Source: Kryptolebias marmoratus
Taxonomy: Eukaryota > Chordata > Actinopteri > Cyprinodontiformes > Rivulidae
NCBI RefSeq assembly: GCF_001649575.2
Contig: NC_051446.1
Span: 23,691,748-23,755,747, forward strand
DNA: 64,000 nt
Direction: 5' to 3'
The notes beneath the pieces are model-generated. The model saw only the letters and a list, made by a program, of their open reading frames with translations. It made no database searches and was not told where the DNA came from. The position numbers were made by a program, and so were the translations under genes. The first letter of the stretch is position 1. Every line of letters starts with the position of its first letter. Shown one piece after another: positions 11,905 to 23,900 of the stretch.

Positions 11905-14900
11905 TTCACATTTAAAGGGGTCCCCTGTGGCAGGCATTGTACCATATTAATCCCCTGACACCTATTCAAGCCAAGACTCATATTTGAAGCCTCCTCTGTC
12001 CTCCGCCTGTTTAATCCTGATATCTGAAAGTCTTTTTTTTTGTCTTTCCTTGCTTTTAATTTGATATCATGTGTCTTGGTTTGAAGGTTTTAACAAATAA
12101 GTCATCCGTTTATGTTTTGTAACTGGAAACCTTCTTGTTGTTAGTTTGTTTTCTTTATTATTGGTCATTTTGTCCCAGAAATGTGTTGTAAAACATAATC
12201 AGGAGAATTTAATGACGTACAGTTATGTAAAAATGAGATAACCAGAAGCTCTTTAATTTTTTATTTAGACACAATGTTAATATAAAATGGTCCTAAAGTT
12301 GATAATTACTGAGCAGTTTCCTATTTTATCTTGAGGTAGAAGTCTAATATTCACCCTTTTAGCTCTATTTTGTCTTCTAAAAGAAATATTCTCTGGAAAT
12401 ACCATAATATTAAACATTATGATGGTAATCTGAGTAATATAAACCAGACAGTTATTTAATGACTCATCCTTTGGATTGCCCTTTTTATCATAAATTACTT
12501 GAATCATTTTATTTATAATTCATTCCCCTGATCTGGAAATAGTTGTAAAAATCCTGTTTTGTTTTAAGACTTAGATTTGAGAACTCTGTGCTTTATTTTT
12601 GAGTACTTTACAGGTTTAGCTAAGCTAGGATCCCAGGTCCAGTGCTTAAACCTGGGCTAATGCAAAATAAACCTGAGCTAATGCTAAATAAACTGGATTT
12701 AATGCTAAATAAACCAGAGCTAATGCTAATAAACCTGAGCTAATGCTAAATAAACCAGAGCTAAATCTAATAAACCTGAGCTAATGCAAAATAAACTGGA
12801 TTTAATGTTAATAAACCTGAGCTAATGCTAAATAAACTGGATTTAATGCTAAATAAACCAGAGCTAATGCTAATAAACCTGAGCTAATGCTAAATAAACC
12901 AGGGCTAAATCTAATAAACCTGAGCTAATGCAAAATAAACTGGATTTAATGTTAATAAACCTGAGCTGATGCTAAATAAACTGGGTTTAATGCTAATAAA
13001 CCTAAGCTAATGCTAAATAAACCTGAGCTAATGCTAAATAAACTGGATTTAATGTTAATAAACCTGAGCTGATGCTAATTCCTCACAATACATTGTCATT
13101 AAATATTAATATTTCTTTATGCATCAGTGTTTGCTTGTTTACATTGAGCTAAAATCTTTATGGCAGAGGAGAACTGATCTTATAGGCCTGAATATTCGAC
13201 CCTGTGGTCGAATAAAGTCCTGATTAGTGCAAAACAATTCTTAGTTGTGTTAGATTAGACGTTTCTGATGTGGGACACTGAAGCTTATCATTACTAACTT
13301 TCTGTCTGACAGGAAAACAGTTTGTTTTCAAAACAAAACAAGTTTCTGTGAGCTTCATTAAGCTGCATCTTCCTAACATCCTGCGAGGAAACTTCATCTC
13401 AGATACCATTTTACTTAGTAGGTAATGTTGTTTTCAAGCGAACAGCAGTAAAAAAAACATACTGTTTTTGCGAAAGTAACATCGTTATGAATTATAGAAA
13501 GACTTCGTTGCAGATGAAGGATGGAGGAGAAAGCCGTCTGGATGTGAGAGGAAAGTGTTGGGATAAAGGAGCGCAGAGTGAGCCTTAACTGTGGAGTTAA
13601 TCTGAGCTTTTCTGATGGAAGACGTTCATAAAGATGACATGTTTTATGGCACCAGAATACAAAGCTCGCCGACACAGAGGGAGCTGCAGGGTTGGACTGG
13701 TGCAGAGCCTGTCGGCTGCTGTGATTGGTGGACGGGGGAGATGAGGAGGGGTCGGCGGTGATGTGGGGGAGCGGTAACACATCCTCAAAAAAAAGAGATT
13801 GGAAGTGGGGGGAAGAGCGTAGATAAAGAGGAGTTGGTGCTGGATGTAGGATCGGTGGCAGGGAAACGAGGAAGCTGGAGGCGGGGGGGTAAAAAGATGG
13901 AGAGGACGAGGATGTTGGTTAGTTCCAGGCCTTTTCTCCTCCTCTCCTCCACCTCCCTGCAGCCTCGTTCGCTCTCCTCTCCTCCGCAGTGGAAGACCGA
14001 CACACAGAACTGGGACAGTTTATTCATTTATGCAGCACGCACACACACGGGCAGATTGAGCTTTTTTTATTTCGCTCAGCACAACTGCTTTTGTTTCGCA
14101 CAGAGACATCTTCTTGTAGTAAACAGTCAGTCAGACGAGCACTGAGATGTTTTCTGATTCTGGTTCTCTGTTTTTCTAAAGAGGAAGAGAAGATGATGAA
14201 GGTGGAAGATGTTAGTCTGTTTGTTTACTTGGGATGAAGATGACTGGTTCAAGTTTTCCACCATCCTTTAACTTTTCGTTCCGTTTTGTAGGAAAGGTGG
14301 CACGGCTTACTGATTTAATCCTTGTATCATTTTTTTATCAAAATGTTAAAGGTGTTTAGTAAGCTTGTACGAAATCGTAGCTATTAGCAGCACCAATAAT
14401 GGCAATCAGGCCGGCGACGAACCTAAAAGGAGCTAACACGGCTAGATGTCACCTAAAGATCTGTTTGTTGAAGAAGCCGATCGGTTGTCAGATTCTGTTT
14501 ATGTAAACCAGTTTTTAACCAGAGTTTTAATATGATGCTGTCGACCTGCAGTGTTATTTGTTGTTCTCGTTAACAAAGATTAACGATACCGAATAGTTGT
14601 TGTGGCAATCAAATATTTATCTTTGCCAGGTGTGTTTGAAGAGCCGAAACTTTACTTTCCTCCTCTTAAAATTGGGACTCTTTCACACCAATGTGTCGAG
14701 GCTAAATTAAAGGTAGTGTCTGTTTGGGCTACTTTGCTTGTGACCGGCGAGCCACGTGGCCGTGTTTTGCACAGCCAGTTTTTGAAAATCCCCAAGAAAT
14801 ATTTGAATATATTCAAGCTGGTTGGTTGGCTGCCACTCAAGCGACCAAATTGAGAACCCCTGCGAGCGTTTTGAGACATTTTGGAGACTCCCTCTTGAAG

Positions 14901-17900
14901 TTGCCAGGTAGAAACTACCTTTAAGGTAGTATTTCACTGCTGCTGAGATACTACCTTAACTGCTGCAGCTGTTGGGGACTAGTAGGAGGCACGAAATTGC
15001 AAAAACAAATGCCATTTTTCACTTGGAATCCCACTAAATTATTCGTCTCATGAACCCCTGGCATAATTTGGACCAAAGATTCCTGGAATTTTGCATCCAT
15101 GCCACCAAAATAATACATATCTAACTCTCTTAAAAAAATAACTACACTGAAAAGGCTTCCAGAGGAGACTCTAAGACGACTCTGTTTTGAGAGAAGATGT
15201 GACTCACATGGGGAAACTGACAACCCCAAATGCAAAAGTTGTTCGCAGTTTGTGGTCGTCAGCTGCGGACCGGTGAGAAATGGGCTTCAGTGTGAACATA
15301 TGACTATGGATAAGTGGTCGGAAGGGTGAGATGGGACTGAACCGAAGTTAGGAGTCGGTAGGTAACGAGTCAGGAAATTAGAGAAAGCCCAGCAGACGGG
15401 ATGATGGGATGTTTAAAGGCTGTTTGTGCGCTCAGTGTTGATCAGATCCAGCAGAGTCACGACACACAGGAAATGAGTTTGTCTGCTTTTAGGTGAAAAA
15501 ACAACTTTTTTTTTTTAGACATTTTGAAGGTGACCAACAGGAGAGCTGTCTGGATCAGACTAGAAATACAGACGCTTGTTTTATCTATTTTTGATCATTT
15601 TAAATGGAGTATATTTAGACTTGTGGTTGAACAAAACAGACCATTTCAGGACTATTTTTGGTGGGGCTGCGGCTCTTTTAAATGATCTCAAAGAAGTGCA
15701 ACACCATCCAGATCAGGAAAAAAATCTGTGGGTGTTTTCATAAGAGCTATAAGCTTTGCAAAATCCTCCTGACTGAGATCGTTTCGTGCATTAAACGTGT
15801 TTCTCTGTGACAGAGACGATAGCAGAAAGGAGGATGTTTGCCATAAGAAGGGGGGAGACGGGAGTGGGCTTTTTCTGATTTAAAATCAAACTAACTGCAG
15901 CCTCAGCAAAGAGGAGGGATTGGTTTTCAGCATTTTATCTTAGGAATTAAAAAAGACACCCAAAGGCCTTATATTAACATTTAGTGAGGGTGTTTTTTTT
16001 GCTTCATTTTACATTTGAGATGCTCGAATCAGATGTGAACTGGTTAAAAGAACATCGATGCTCCTCATCAGTACACAGCAATAAATAAAAAACATTTTAG
16101 GTTGTTTTATTCCCTGGACATTTACCTCGTGGCTCAGTTCTACAGTTTATTTTTTTATATATTTCAGGATCCATCTGTTCAAGTCACGTAAAAAGTGGAA
16201 TAATTAACAGTAGAGCTTAATAAAAGGGGAGTCACAGCTCAGCGTTTTGTGTCCGGTCAGAGCCGGCGGCCCGGCAGTCAGCAGATACTGGAAGCAGTGA
16301 CGCTGATGTTGTACATGCAGCTAAAGTGCTCGATCGATTCTCCAGGCAATCCTCTAATTAGCTTTAGACGCTATGAGCTGAGGGCCACTGCTCGTGCACT
16401 CTGTTAGCAGGACGTTATTAAAGCAGGGCCTCCTACGCAGTCCGGGGAAGCAGCTCCTCAGGCGGCCATGTTTGACGAGAAAGAACGGGCTGCTCCTCTA
16501 ATGTCAACGAACGCTTCATTCAGTGAACTGTCTTTAGACGAGTTACTCCCAGGGGTTTAAATATGTGTGAATGAGGTGGAAGAGAGCCTGGAGAGGTGGA
16601 AGTGTGCTTTGGAAAGAAGAGGAACCAAGACTGAAGACAGGTGTAAGATGAAGGTGGATGAGTTAAAAAAACAAACAAACCTGGAGTTAAGAGCAGGCTG
16701 GGTATTTACCTGCAGAAGATTTCCAAATACTTGATGCTAATTCAACCATTTAGACATCAAAACATTCAGCTCATTAAGGAGGTGGCTGCTGGGACTGTTG
16801 ATTTTTGTAACTTTTATACTTTTCTAAATATTTAACTTTATTTACAAAATGTTCCACACAGAAATAGACTGAGATCGCTTCAGTTCCTTCGAAACATTCT
16901 CTGAAATCTGCTCCACTTCAGCATTTAAGGACAACTTTTTGTTTTATTATTTAAGTTTTAATGTTAATTTTGGTTTTGGTCATTTTAGGGTTTAGTAGTA
17001 GTTTTGCTATTTTCTGCTTTAAGCTGCAGTTTTGCTAATATTAGCTTCTGTTTTACAATCTAATTTCAGCGTCATCGTTCAGCACTCGGCGTTCATTCTT
17101 TGCAGAAAATGCAAATTTTTACAACAATAGTCACGACAACTTTCTTTTGTTTATGACCAAATATCTGCCAATGAAACGACATTCTAATGATCATTTTTGG
17201 CCATTTTTTTGTTCTAATAGTTAATATTAGCATGCAAACCTGTGCCTGTGAGGATAAAGTCGTGGTTGCATGACTGCAGCGCCTCAGTGAGCCTCTCTGA
17301 GCTGTGCTCTTCAGGGGTCTCTAAACTCTTATCAATATCACCTCAAAAATCCAATAAAAATCAAGTCCTCTGCACAATCAGAGGAAGTAGACGCTACCGT
17401 GAGGGCAGGACTTTCCGTCTGCACACGTGTGGTTGCTTACATGCTGCTGTACGTGCCTTGCATGCCTTTTGCTTCAGGACAGATGTTAATTTATTCATGA
17501 GCAGAGCTCTGTCTCTGTCAGAGCAGATAATCCGGAAGCTCTCCAACAGAAGCTGACGCTCTCCTTCACTCTGGAGCTGCTTTCTTTGCAGTGACACAGT
17601 TTGAACATTGAGCGGACTGAACTCGGGTAGCTGAAAGTGTTTTACTGGAGAAGTGTGAGCCAGCAGGTTTGAGTTCTGTCTGCCGGTGTTTCTGCCTGGT
17701 TTTCCTTCACAGAACCTTACATCAGCTCAGAGCAACGTCATCTCTGTCAGCCAGTGAGGAACGAGCAGTGTGGACCTGCTGGCCAATGATACGGAGACTC
17801 AACGAGGCTTACGTCTGCAGTTTGAACCTTTAAAAAAAACAAAACAAAGGCTGTAAAAATACACCTTCTGATTCCTGAGTCTGTGCACGGCGGCTCGTGG

Positions 17901-20900
17901 ATCAGGAGGCTCGTTGGAAAGGAGTGACAGGAAACGGGAGCGATGAGGAGTTTGTTCTGTCTCCTCCGTCTGTAACTCAAGTGCTGAGAGAACAGCGAGA
18001 CTGCAGTAGCCAGGCAGCCAATCAGATTGCAGCACTCGGCATCGAATCAGAGGCAGCACAACACACACGCAGACAAAACACACACTTCGTCTGCTCATTT
18101 TATGTTGATGTCATAATATTTTCACTATAACCCCCATTAAGGTTGTTTTTTTATGAGGAGTTCATCTGTTCTGATGTAAACTCCACTTTTTTACCATCAG
18201 TAACGTTATAAAACATTTACTAAAACGGCACATTCCTTTTGTTTTGTGTACTCAGATGTTTTGACAGAAGCTTTTATCTCGTGCTGCAGCTTGTGCAGTA
18301 CTGCAGCTGGGCCAGCAGGGGGCGGTGGAGGACCTGAACGTTATGGAGCCACTGAGCTCAGACCTTTTTGCTGTTTTTACGGCGTGTGACGGGCTGTTGA
18401 AGATGTTTCAGTTAGGATTAAATGTTTGGTTCCTTCTATTAAAGGTGGAAATAAAAAGATTAAATGCTTTAACGAGCATTTGTTAAAGAAATGCACGTCG
18501 CCCGCCACCTTTCATGCCAGAGTTTTAGATTAAGATCACCTTAGATCACCTTAAAGTCATATCTGTTTTGGACAGATCTATTAAACAATGTTGTGCACAT
18601 TCTCATGCGATATCAAAAGATCTCTCGCTCTAAGGCTCTAAGGATGTGTTGAGGATGACTCTCAGCTACTACCACACCAAACGTTTGCTCAGCATCTCTG
18701 AAGGTCACTGAGTTATGGTCGTTTTTGTGTTGGCTACAATTGATCAGCTGTGGTGGCCATATTCAGTGAAAAAGACTCTGCCAATGATTACTTTGTTCAA
18801 GAGTTTTATTGAAATCCGTCCAGTGGTTCAAGAGATATTTTGCTAACAGAGAAGCAAGGTTTTAATTAAAAATGTCACACGTGTTACGCTCAAAGCATGT
18901 GTTGAGGATGGTGTTCAGCTACTGCCACACCAGATTTTAGCTCAATATCTGTAGTTTTTGCTGTTTGAGTGTTTCCTAAAGTCAGTTGGCTGTGGCGGCC
19001 ATCTTGAATTAGGTTTAGTCCAAAGATTAATCCGTTGCAGAAAGCATTGATTACTTTCTGAAAATATTATATATATAAAATCCGTCCAGGGGTTCATGAG
19101 ATATTTTGTTAGTAGCGTTGGTTCCAATAGTCGGTGCCAAAGTTTTACACACATTTTTTGCAGGATCAGTTAGAGCTCAGAGTATAATTTGGGGATGAGT
19201 CTCAGCTACTACCACGCCAGAATTAGGCTTTAATAGGCTTTAATTGCTAACGGTACGGACACATGAACACGCCCACACAGACGCACGTGAATGCATCACG
19301 TGATCACAGCTGGCTGAGTTTCTGCGTAGCAGCCGGTCTGATCTTCATGATCATGGTTTTTAGGGAGGAGTCGAGCCCTTTGAAGGTGTTCCACTGCACG
19401 CCAGCTGCACGGGGCGACGGACCCCACGTGTAGATGCCGTTGGGGTTGGCACCAAAGCACGCCGCGTACCAGAACGCTCCGTACGCCAGCCTGGCACATT
19501 TGGAGGAATGCGTGTCCTGGTCTCTGTCCGTGGTGGTGAACTTCTGTCCGTTGTGAAGGCTTAGAGAGTCTCCTGGAGGAAAAATTAAAAACAGCAGAAA
19601 GCGTTTGAAGCTCTGTTTTAATTCGGCATCAAAACTCTGCTGGTAAAACCGACGTCCCACCTGCTGCCCCCTTGACGAAACTCCCCAGGCTGAGCCTGTA
19701 GCCGTCTGACTCGGGGCCGACGGAGAAGTCTGAGTAATGGGCGAAGACCTTCTGACCCTCAAAGTCCTCCATGTCCACCCTGAGCTCGTAGCTCTTGGCC
19801 TGGGTCAGCAGGTGCATCGTCTCCAGACCTGAGTCGGGCAGCAAAAAGAAAACCCTTCAAGCCTAGTTTGATGCACTTTTGGACTTTCGTTAAAGGAATA
19901 GACCAGTCACTTCTGAAGTGATGTTCTGTGTTATCACCTTCTGTTATCAGTAGAAGGTTATTATTAGCTAACGTAGTGTTTATTCGTTTTCCAAGCATGA
20001 AAAAAATGTAACAAACTAGCTGTTAGCCTAGCCTGGATGAAGACTTTTGCCTCTTCCTCCTGACTCTGTGCTCTGTGACTGATGTGACAGCTTATAAGGT
20101 ACTAACTACTGATAACTATTAAAACATCCCTTCAAAACTGACCGGATTACCCCTGAATGCTGATGACCGTTGATAAACCAAACCCTGTTTTAAAGGCAAA
20201 TATTTCAGTTGTTTGAAAGGAAGCCTGAGATGTTAAAGCTAGGATTTGCATTTTAACTAGAAAACAATTAACAGATTAATGGTTATAAAAAACAAAATTT
20301 AACTTCAGCTGCACTTTTAAACATGTTAAAAGCTATGATATAAAATCACTTTAGTGTGAATTTAAACTCGTCCCACAACATCTTGTTTCAGGCACTAAAA
20401 CCTGTTGGAAAAAATGAATCTTAGTTATTTTTTAAATGCGGAAATGTTTGAATTTACCAAGCCAGTACTCTCCAGCGGCGCTGCCGAAGCCGTCCTTGTA
20501 GTGATCCCACTTCATGAAGAAGTTTACCGTACCGTCTTGTCTTCTCTGAATCACCTGGTTTCAGAGTTAAAGGAGAAGATTTGAATGAAAAAATAAATGT
20601 TTTTAGATTTATATAGGAAGCATTTAAATGTCGATCAGTTTTGTCACGTTATGGCAGGAAACACAACAAACGCTGAGTCATGGTTTGCTTGAAGTGGACT
20701 TTGTTCCTCCGTCCTCACCGTCCATTTTTCTGCAGAAGCATCCCCGTCGTCCTGGCTCATGTCACAGTAAACCTGCACGGGGGAGGTGGGGCCTGCAGGG
20801 TAGACGGTGTAGACCCCGTCCCGACCCGACCCGGATCTGTAGACGTCGCTGCAGTCGGAGGGCCAAGGCGACGGGAAGGCGGCGGCGGCGGCGGCGGCGG

Positions 20901-23900
20901 CCGGCAGCAGCGCCACGAACACGACTCTGAGCTGCAGTCTGAACTGTGACTGCATGGAACAAAAACAAATAAAAATTAAACCGAAAACACTCAAACTTAA
21001 TGTAACATTTCACAAGACTCACTTTCCTTAAACTCTCAGCTACTACCACACCGAGTTTTAGCTTAATATTTGTAAAACTGACCGAGTTTTAGCCATTTTT
21101 GTGTCGTGGCAGTCATCTTGAATCAGGTCGGCTCCAGAAGTTAATCACTTATAGTTGTACGTTTAGTGAATGTTTTCTGAACGTTTCATTACTAAAACCC
21201 ATTAAACGTTCGGCGGCTGATGAGCCTCGCAAACATTTAAACTTTACCTCAAATCTAAAGGAGAGAATTCCCAAAATTAAATCAAAAATATCTCAAAGTC
21301 AGAAGTAGAATTACTTATTTTCGAGGCATTTGTAAGAAGGTGGCAAGCAACACCTTTTTAATTAACTTCTTATATTAAAAATAGAGCGTAATACTCTGTA
21401 GGCTGAATTATTTTCCCGTTGTTTTTGTTTAGGGAAAGCTAAAAGGGATGAAATGTTCCTGAACGTCTCACCATCACAGCTGAGTTGGTTTGTCTGTCCT
21501 GAAAAGAAACAGCAGGTTTAGAGTTTAGTATTTTCCGGGATTTAACGTGTTTTCATTTCTAAACTCACCGGTTCGTAAAGTCCTCGCCACAGCATGTGGT
21601 TTTTTTCCCACAAACGGATTCTTTTATATCGCCCCTTCTTCTTGTTCGTCTGCAGGGTTTTTTTTTTTTCCCTGTGATTTCCCAAAACTGAGTTTTCCCG
21701 TCGGGATTTCATCACAGGTGATGTTTGAGAGTCGGATCCACAGAAGCTGCACCTTAAACCTCTTCTTGTTTGGTTTTAGATAAACTTTGGTCCTGGAAAG
21801 TCCGGCTGAACGAGCCCATAATGAGCTGCAGCTGACATGTTTGTGTGAGCGCTGACGTTGTTGTCCTGCTTCTAGTTTCGGCTGGGTGTTTTTACTTTCA
21901 GCTGATTTAACCTTCCAGGTATAAAATCTGTTCAGCTCGTTCAGCTGAGGGGTGTCTGGTACTTTCATACTTTTAAATTATTGAATTATTTAAATTAAAT
22001 TTAAAGTCTCATTGAAATTATTGGAGATATTTGATTGTAGCAAACTTCAGCTTTTAGCTACTGTTTTGCTAATTTCAGTTTTTGGCTAAAGTTAAGCTAA
22101 CTTAAATTTGTAGCTATTGTTCTGAAAATTTTAGCTTTAGAATATTATTTTGCTAACCTAAGCTTTTGTCTATGGTTTTCCTATTTTTAATGTTTAGCTG
22201 ATTTTAGCTTTTAGATACAGTTTGGTTAATTTAATCTTGAAGCTACTGTTTTGCTGATTTTGGCTTTTAGCTATGCTTTAGCTAAATTCAGTTTTTGGCT
22301 ACATTATGGTAAATTTAACCTTTTAGTTATTTTTTTGCTGCTTTTAACTATAGATAGTGTTTAAATAATTTTAGCTTTTAGATACAGTTTGTTATTTTAT
22401 ACTTTAAGCTGCTGTTTTGACACTTTTAGCTTTTAGCTACTGTTTTGTTAGTTTGAGCTTTTAGCTACATTATGCTATTTGTGACATTTGGCTACTGTTT
22501 TGCTAATTTTAACTTTTAGTTATTGTTTAGGAAATTTTAGCTTTTGGATATTTTGCTAATTTAAGCTTTCGGCTATGGTTTTGCTAATTTTAATGTTTAG
22601 CTGCTGTTTAGCCGAGCTGAAGTTTTAGATACAGTTTGGTATTTTAAACTTTAAGCTGCTAATTTGATGCTTTTAGCTTTAGCTACTGTTTTTTTAATTT
22701 GAGTTTTTGGCAACAATATGGTAAATCTAACCTTTAGCTACTGTTTTGCTTCTTTTAGCTTTAGATACGGTTTAACTCATTTTAGCTTTTAGCAACTTTT
22801 CTTCTTAGTTTTGAGTTTTTTTCTGCTCGTTTGAACTTCAGCCGCCCAGTTTCAGTTTCCTCTGCCTTTTTACAGCTTCAACGTCCCGCCGGCTGACATT
22901 AAACCAGTAATTTCCTGTGAATTGTTTCGTTTGATTAAAGTAAAAGTTATTTTTCGTTATTGTCCATTTACGGTCATTTATAATGTCTGCTTGTTTGAAA
23001 ACGTAAGAAAACTCCGTCGCGTCATCTGACCCGATGATTAAAGTCGAGATAACGTTCGTCGTCGGTTTGAGGCTAACGTCGGAGCGTCTCTGGACTTTCT
23101 CGCTGGTTGCCAGGTATTTTTAGCTGTGACATAACGCCCCTATCTCCCTCTCACATAAACCTGGCCCTCCTCCTCCTCCCCGTTCTCACCCTCCCTCCCT
23201 CCCTGGCTTCCAGGCCACAGCAGCTGAAGGCTCAGGTTTCACACTTTGAGCTGCAGGCTGAGAAACATGGCAGTGGAGGAAGCAGCCGAATATTTGGCAG
23301 AAGTAAGTCCTTCCTGTACTTTACTGTAAACTCCCTGACGGGAAGCTGGCTGTGAACATGCGTGTGGCGTCTGGAGCGCGTCAGTGATGGAGGGGCTGAT
23401 GTTGGAGACTGATGGGACTCTGCTGCACCGCTCTGCTGCAGTGCGTTCATGTGGATGTCTGCGGATCTGAGTAATCGTTTCACTCTGATTGCACCTTAAT
23501 TAATCCCTTCAGCTGTTTGTCATGAGCCTGAACATACAGGCTCCTGCAGGTACAGTTTCATGCTTCGTGCTTCACGCTGATGGGAGCGGAGGCGCCTGAC
23601 CTTGGACAGGCGGCACAAGCTGCGATCGGTGCTGGAATATTAGACAAAAGGAACAAAAAGACTTGATTTATTAGAGGAAAGGGGGAAGAAATTAAATTAG
23701 AAATGGATATTTTGATAATATCATCATTACCTTTGAGGACAAAAGCCCCGTAAAGCTGGTGATACGTGATACGGCCGGTGCAGTGTTTCCTTTTTAATGT
23801 AGCTTTGCTTCATAACCTGAGCAGAAGCTTCAGGCTTGTAAAGGAAAAAGCAACAAACCTGAGCTGCTTTTTGTATCGTTTGTCAAAACCTGTAAAAACA

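Larger units (their letters stand above)
6907..19303. other. ank3: ank3 intron 1, part before the nested gene
   Basis: About 12.4 kb with microsatellites, the 21-bp minisatellite, the CACATGTG repeat, TTTTAGC-type repeats, the hairpin at 14.9 kb and family A copies. No exon with both splice sites and convincing coding content was found. The block 14600-15290 differs in texture from its neighbours and may be an old element. Confidence 0.6.

Noticed and set aside
13415..14237. Several open frames of 80-120 codons on both strands
   Set aside because: Purine/pyrimidine-rich sequence keeps several frames open at once; no domain and no pair of splice sites in frame.
14921..14959. Hairpin considered as a let-7 or miR-196 type microRNA
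   Set aside because: Only a short aggtagt word is shared; the stem is too short for a precursor and the mature sequences do not match.
18061..18090. Possible CRISPR or phage-like direct repeats
   Set aside because: Only irregular ACAC-type simple sequence; no spacer-repeat structure anywhere in the window, and the DNA is clearly vertebrate.
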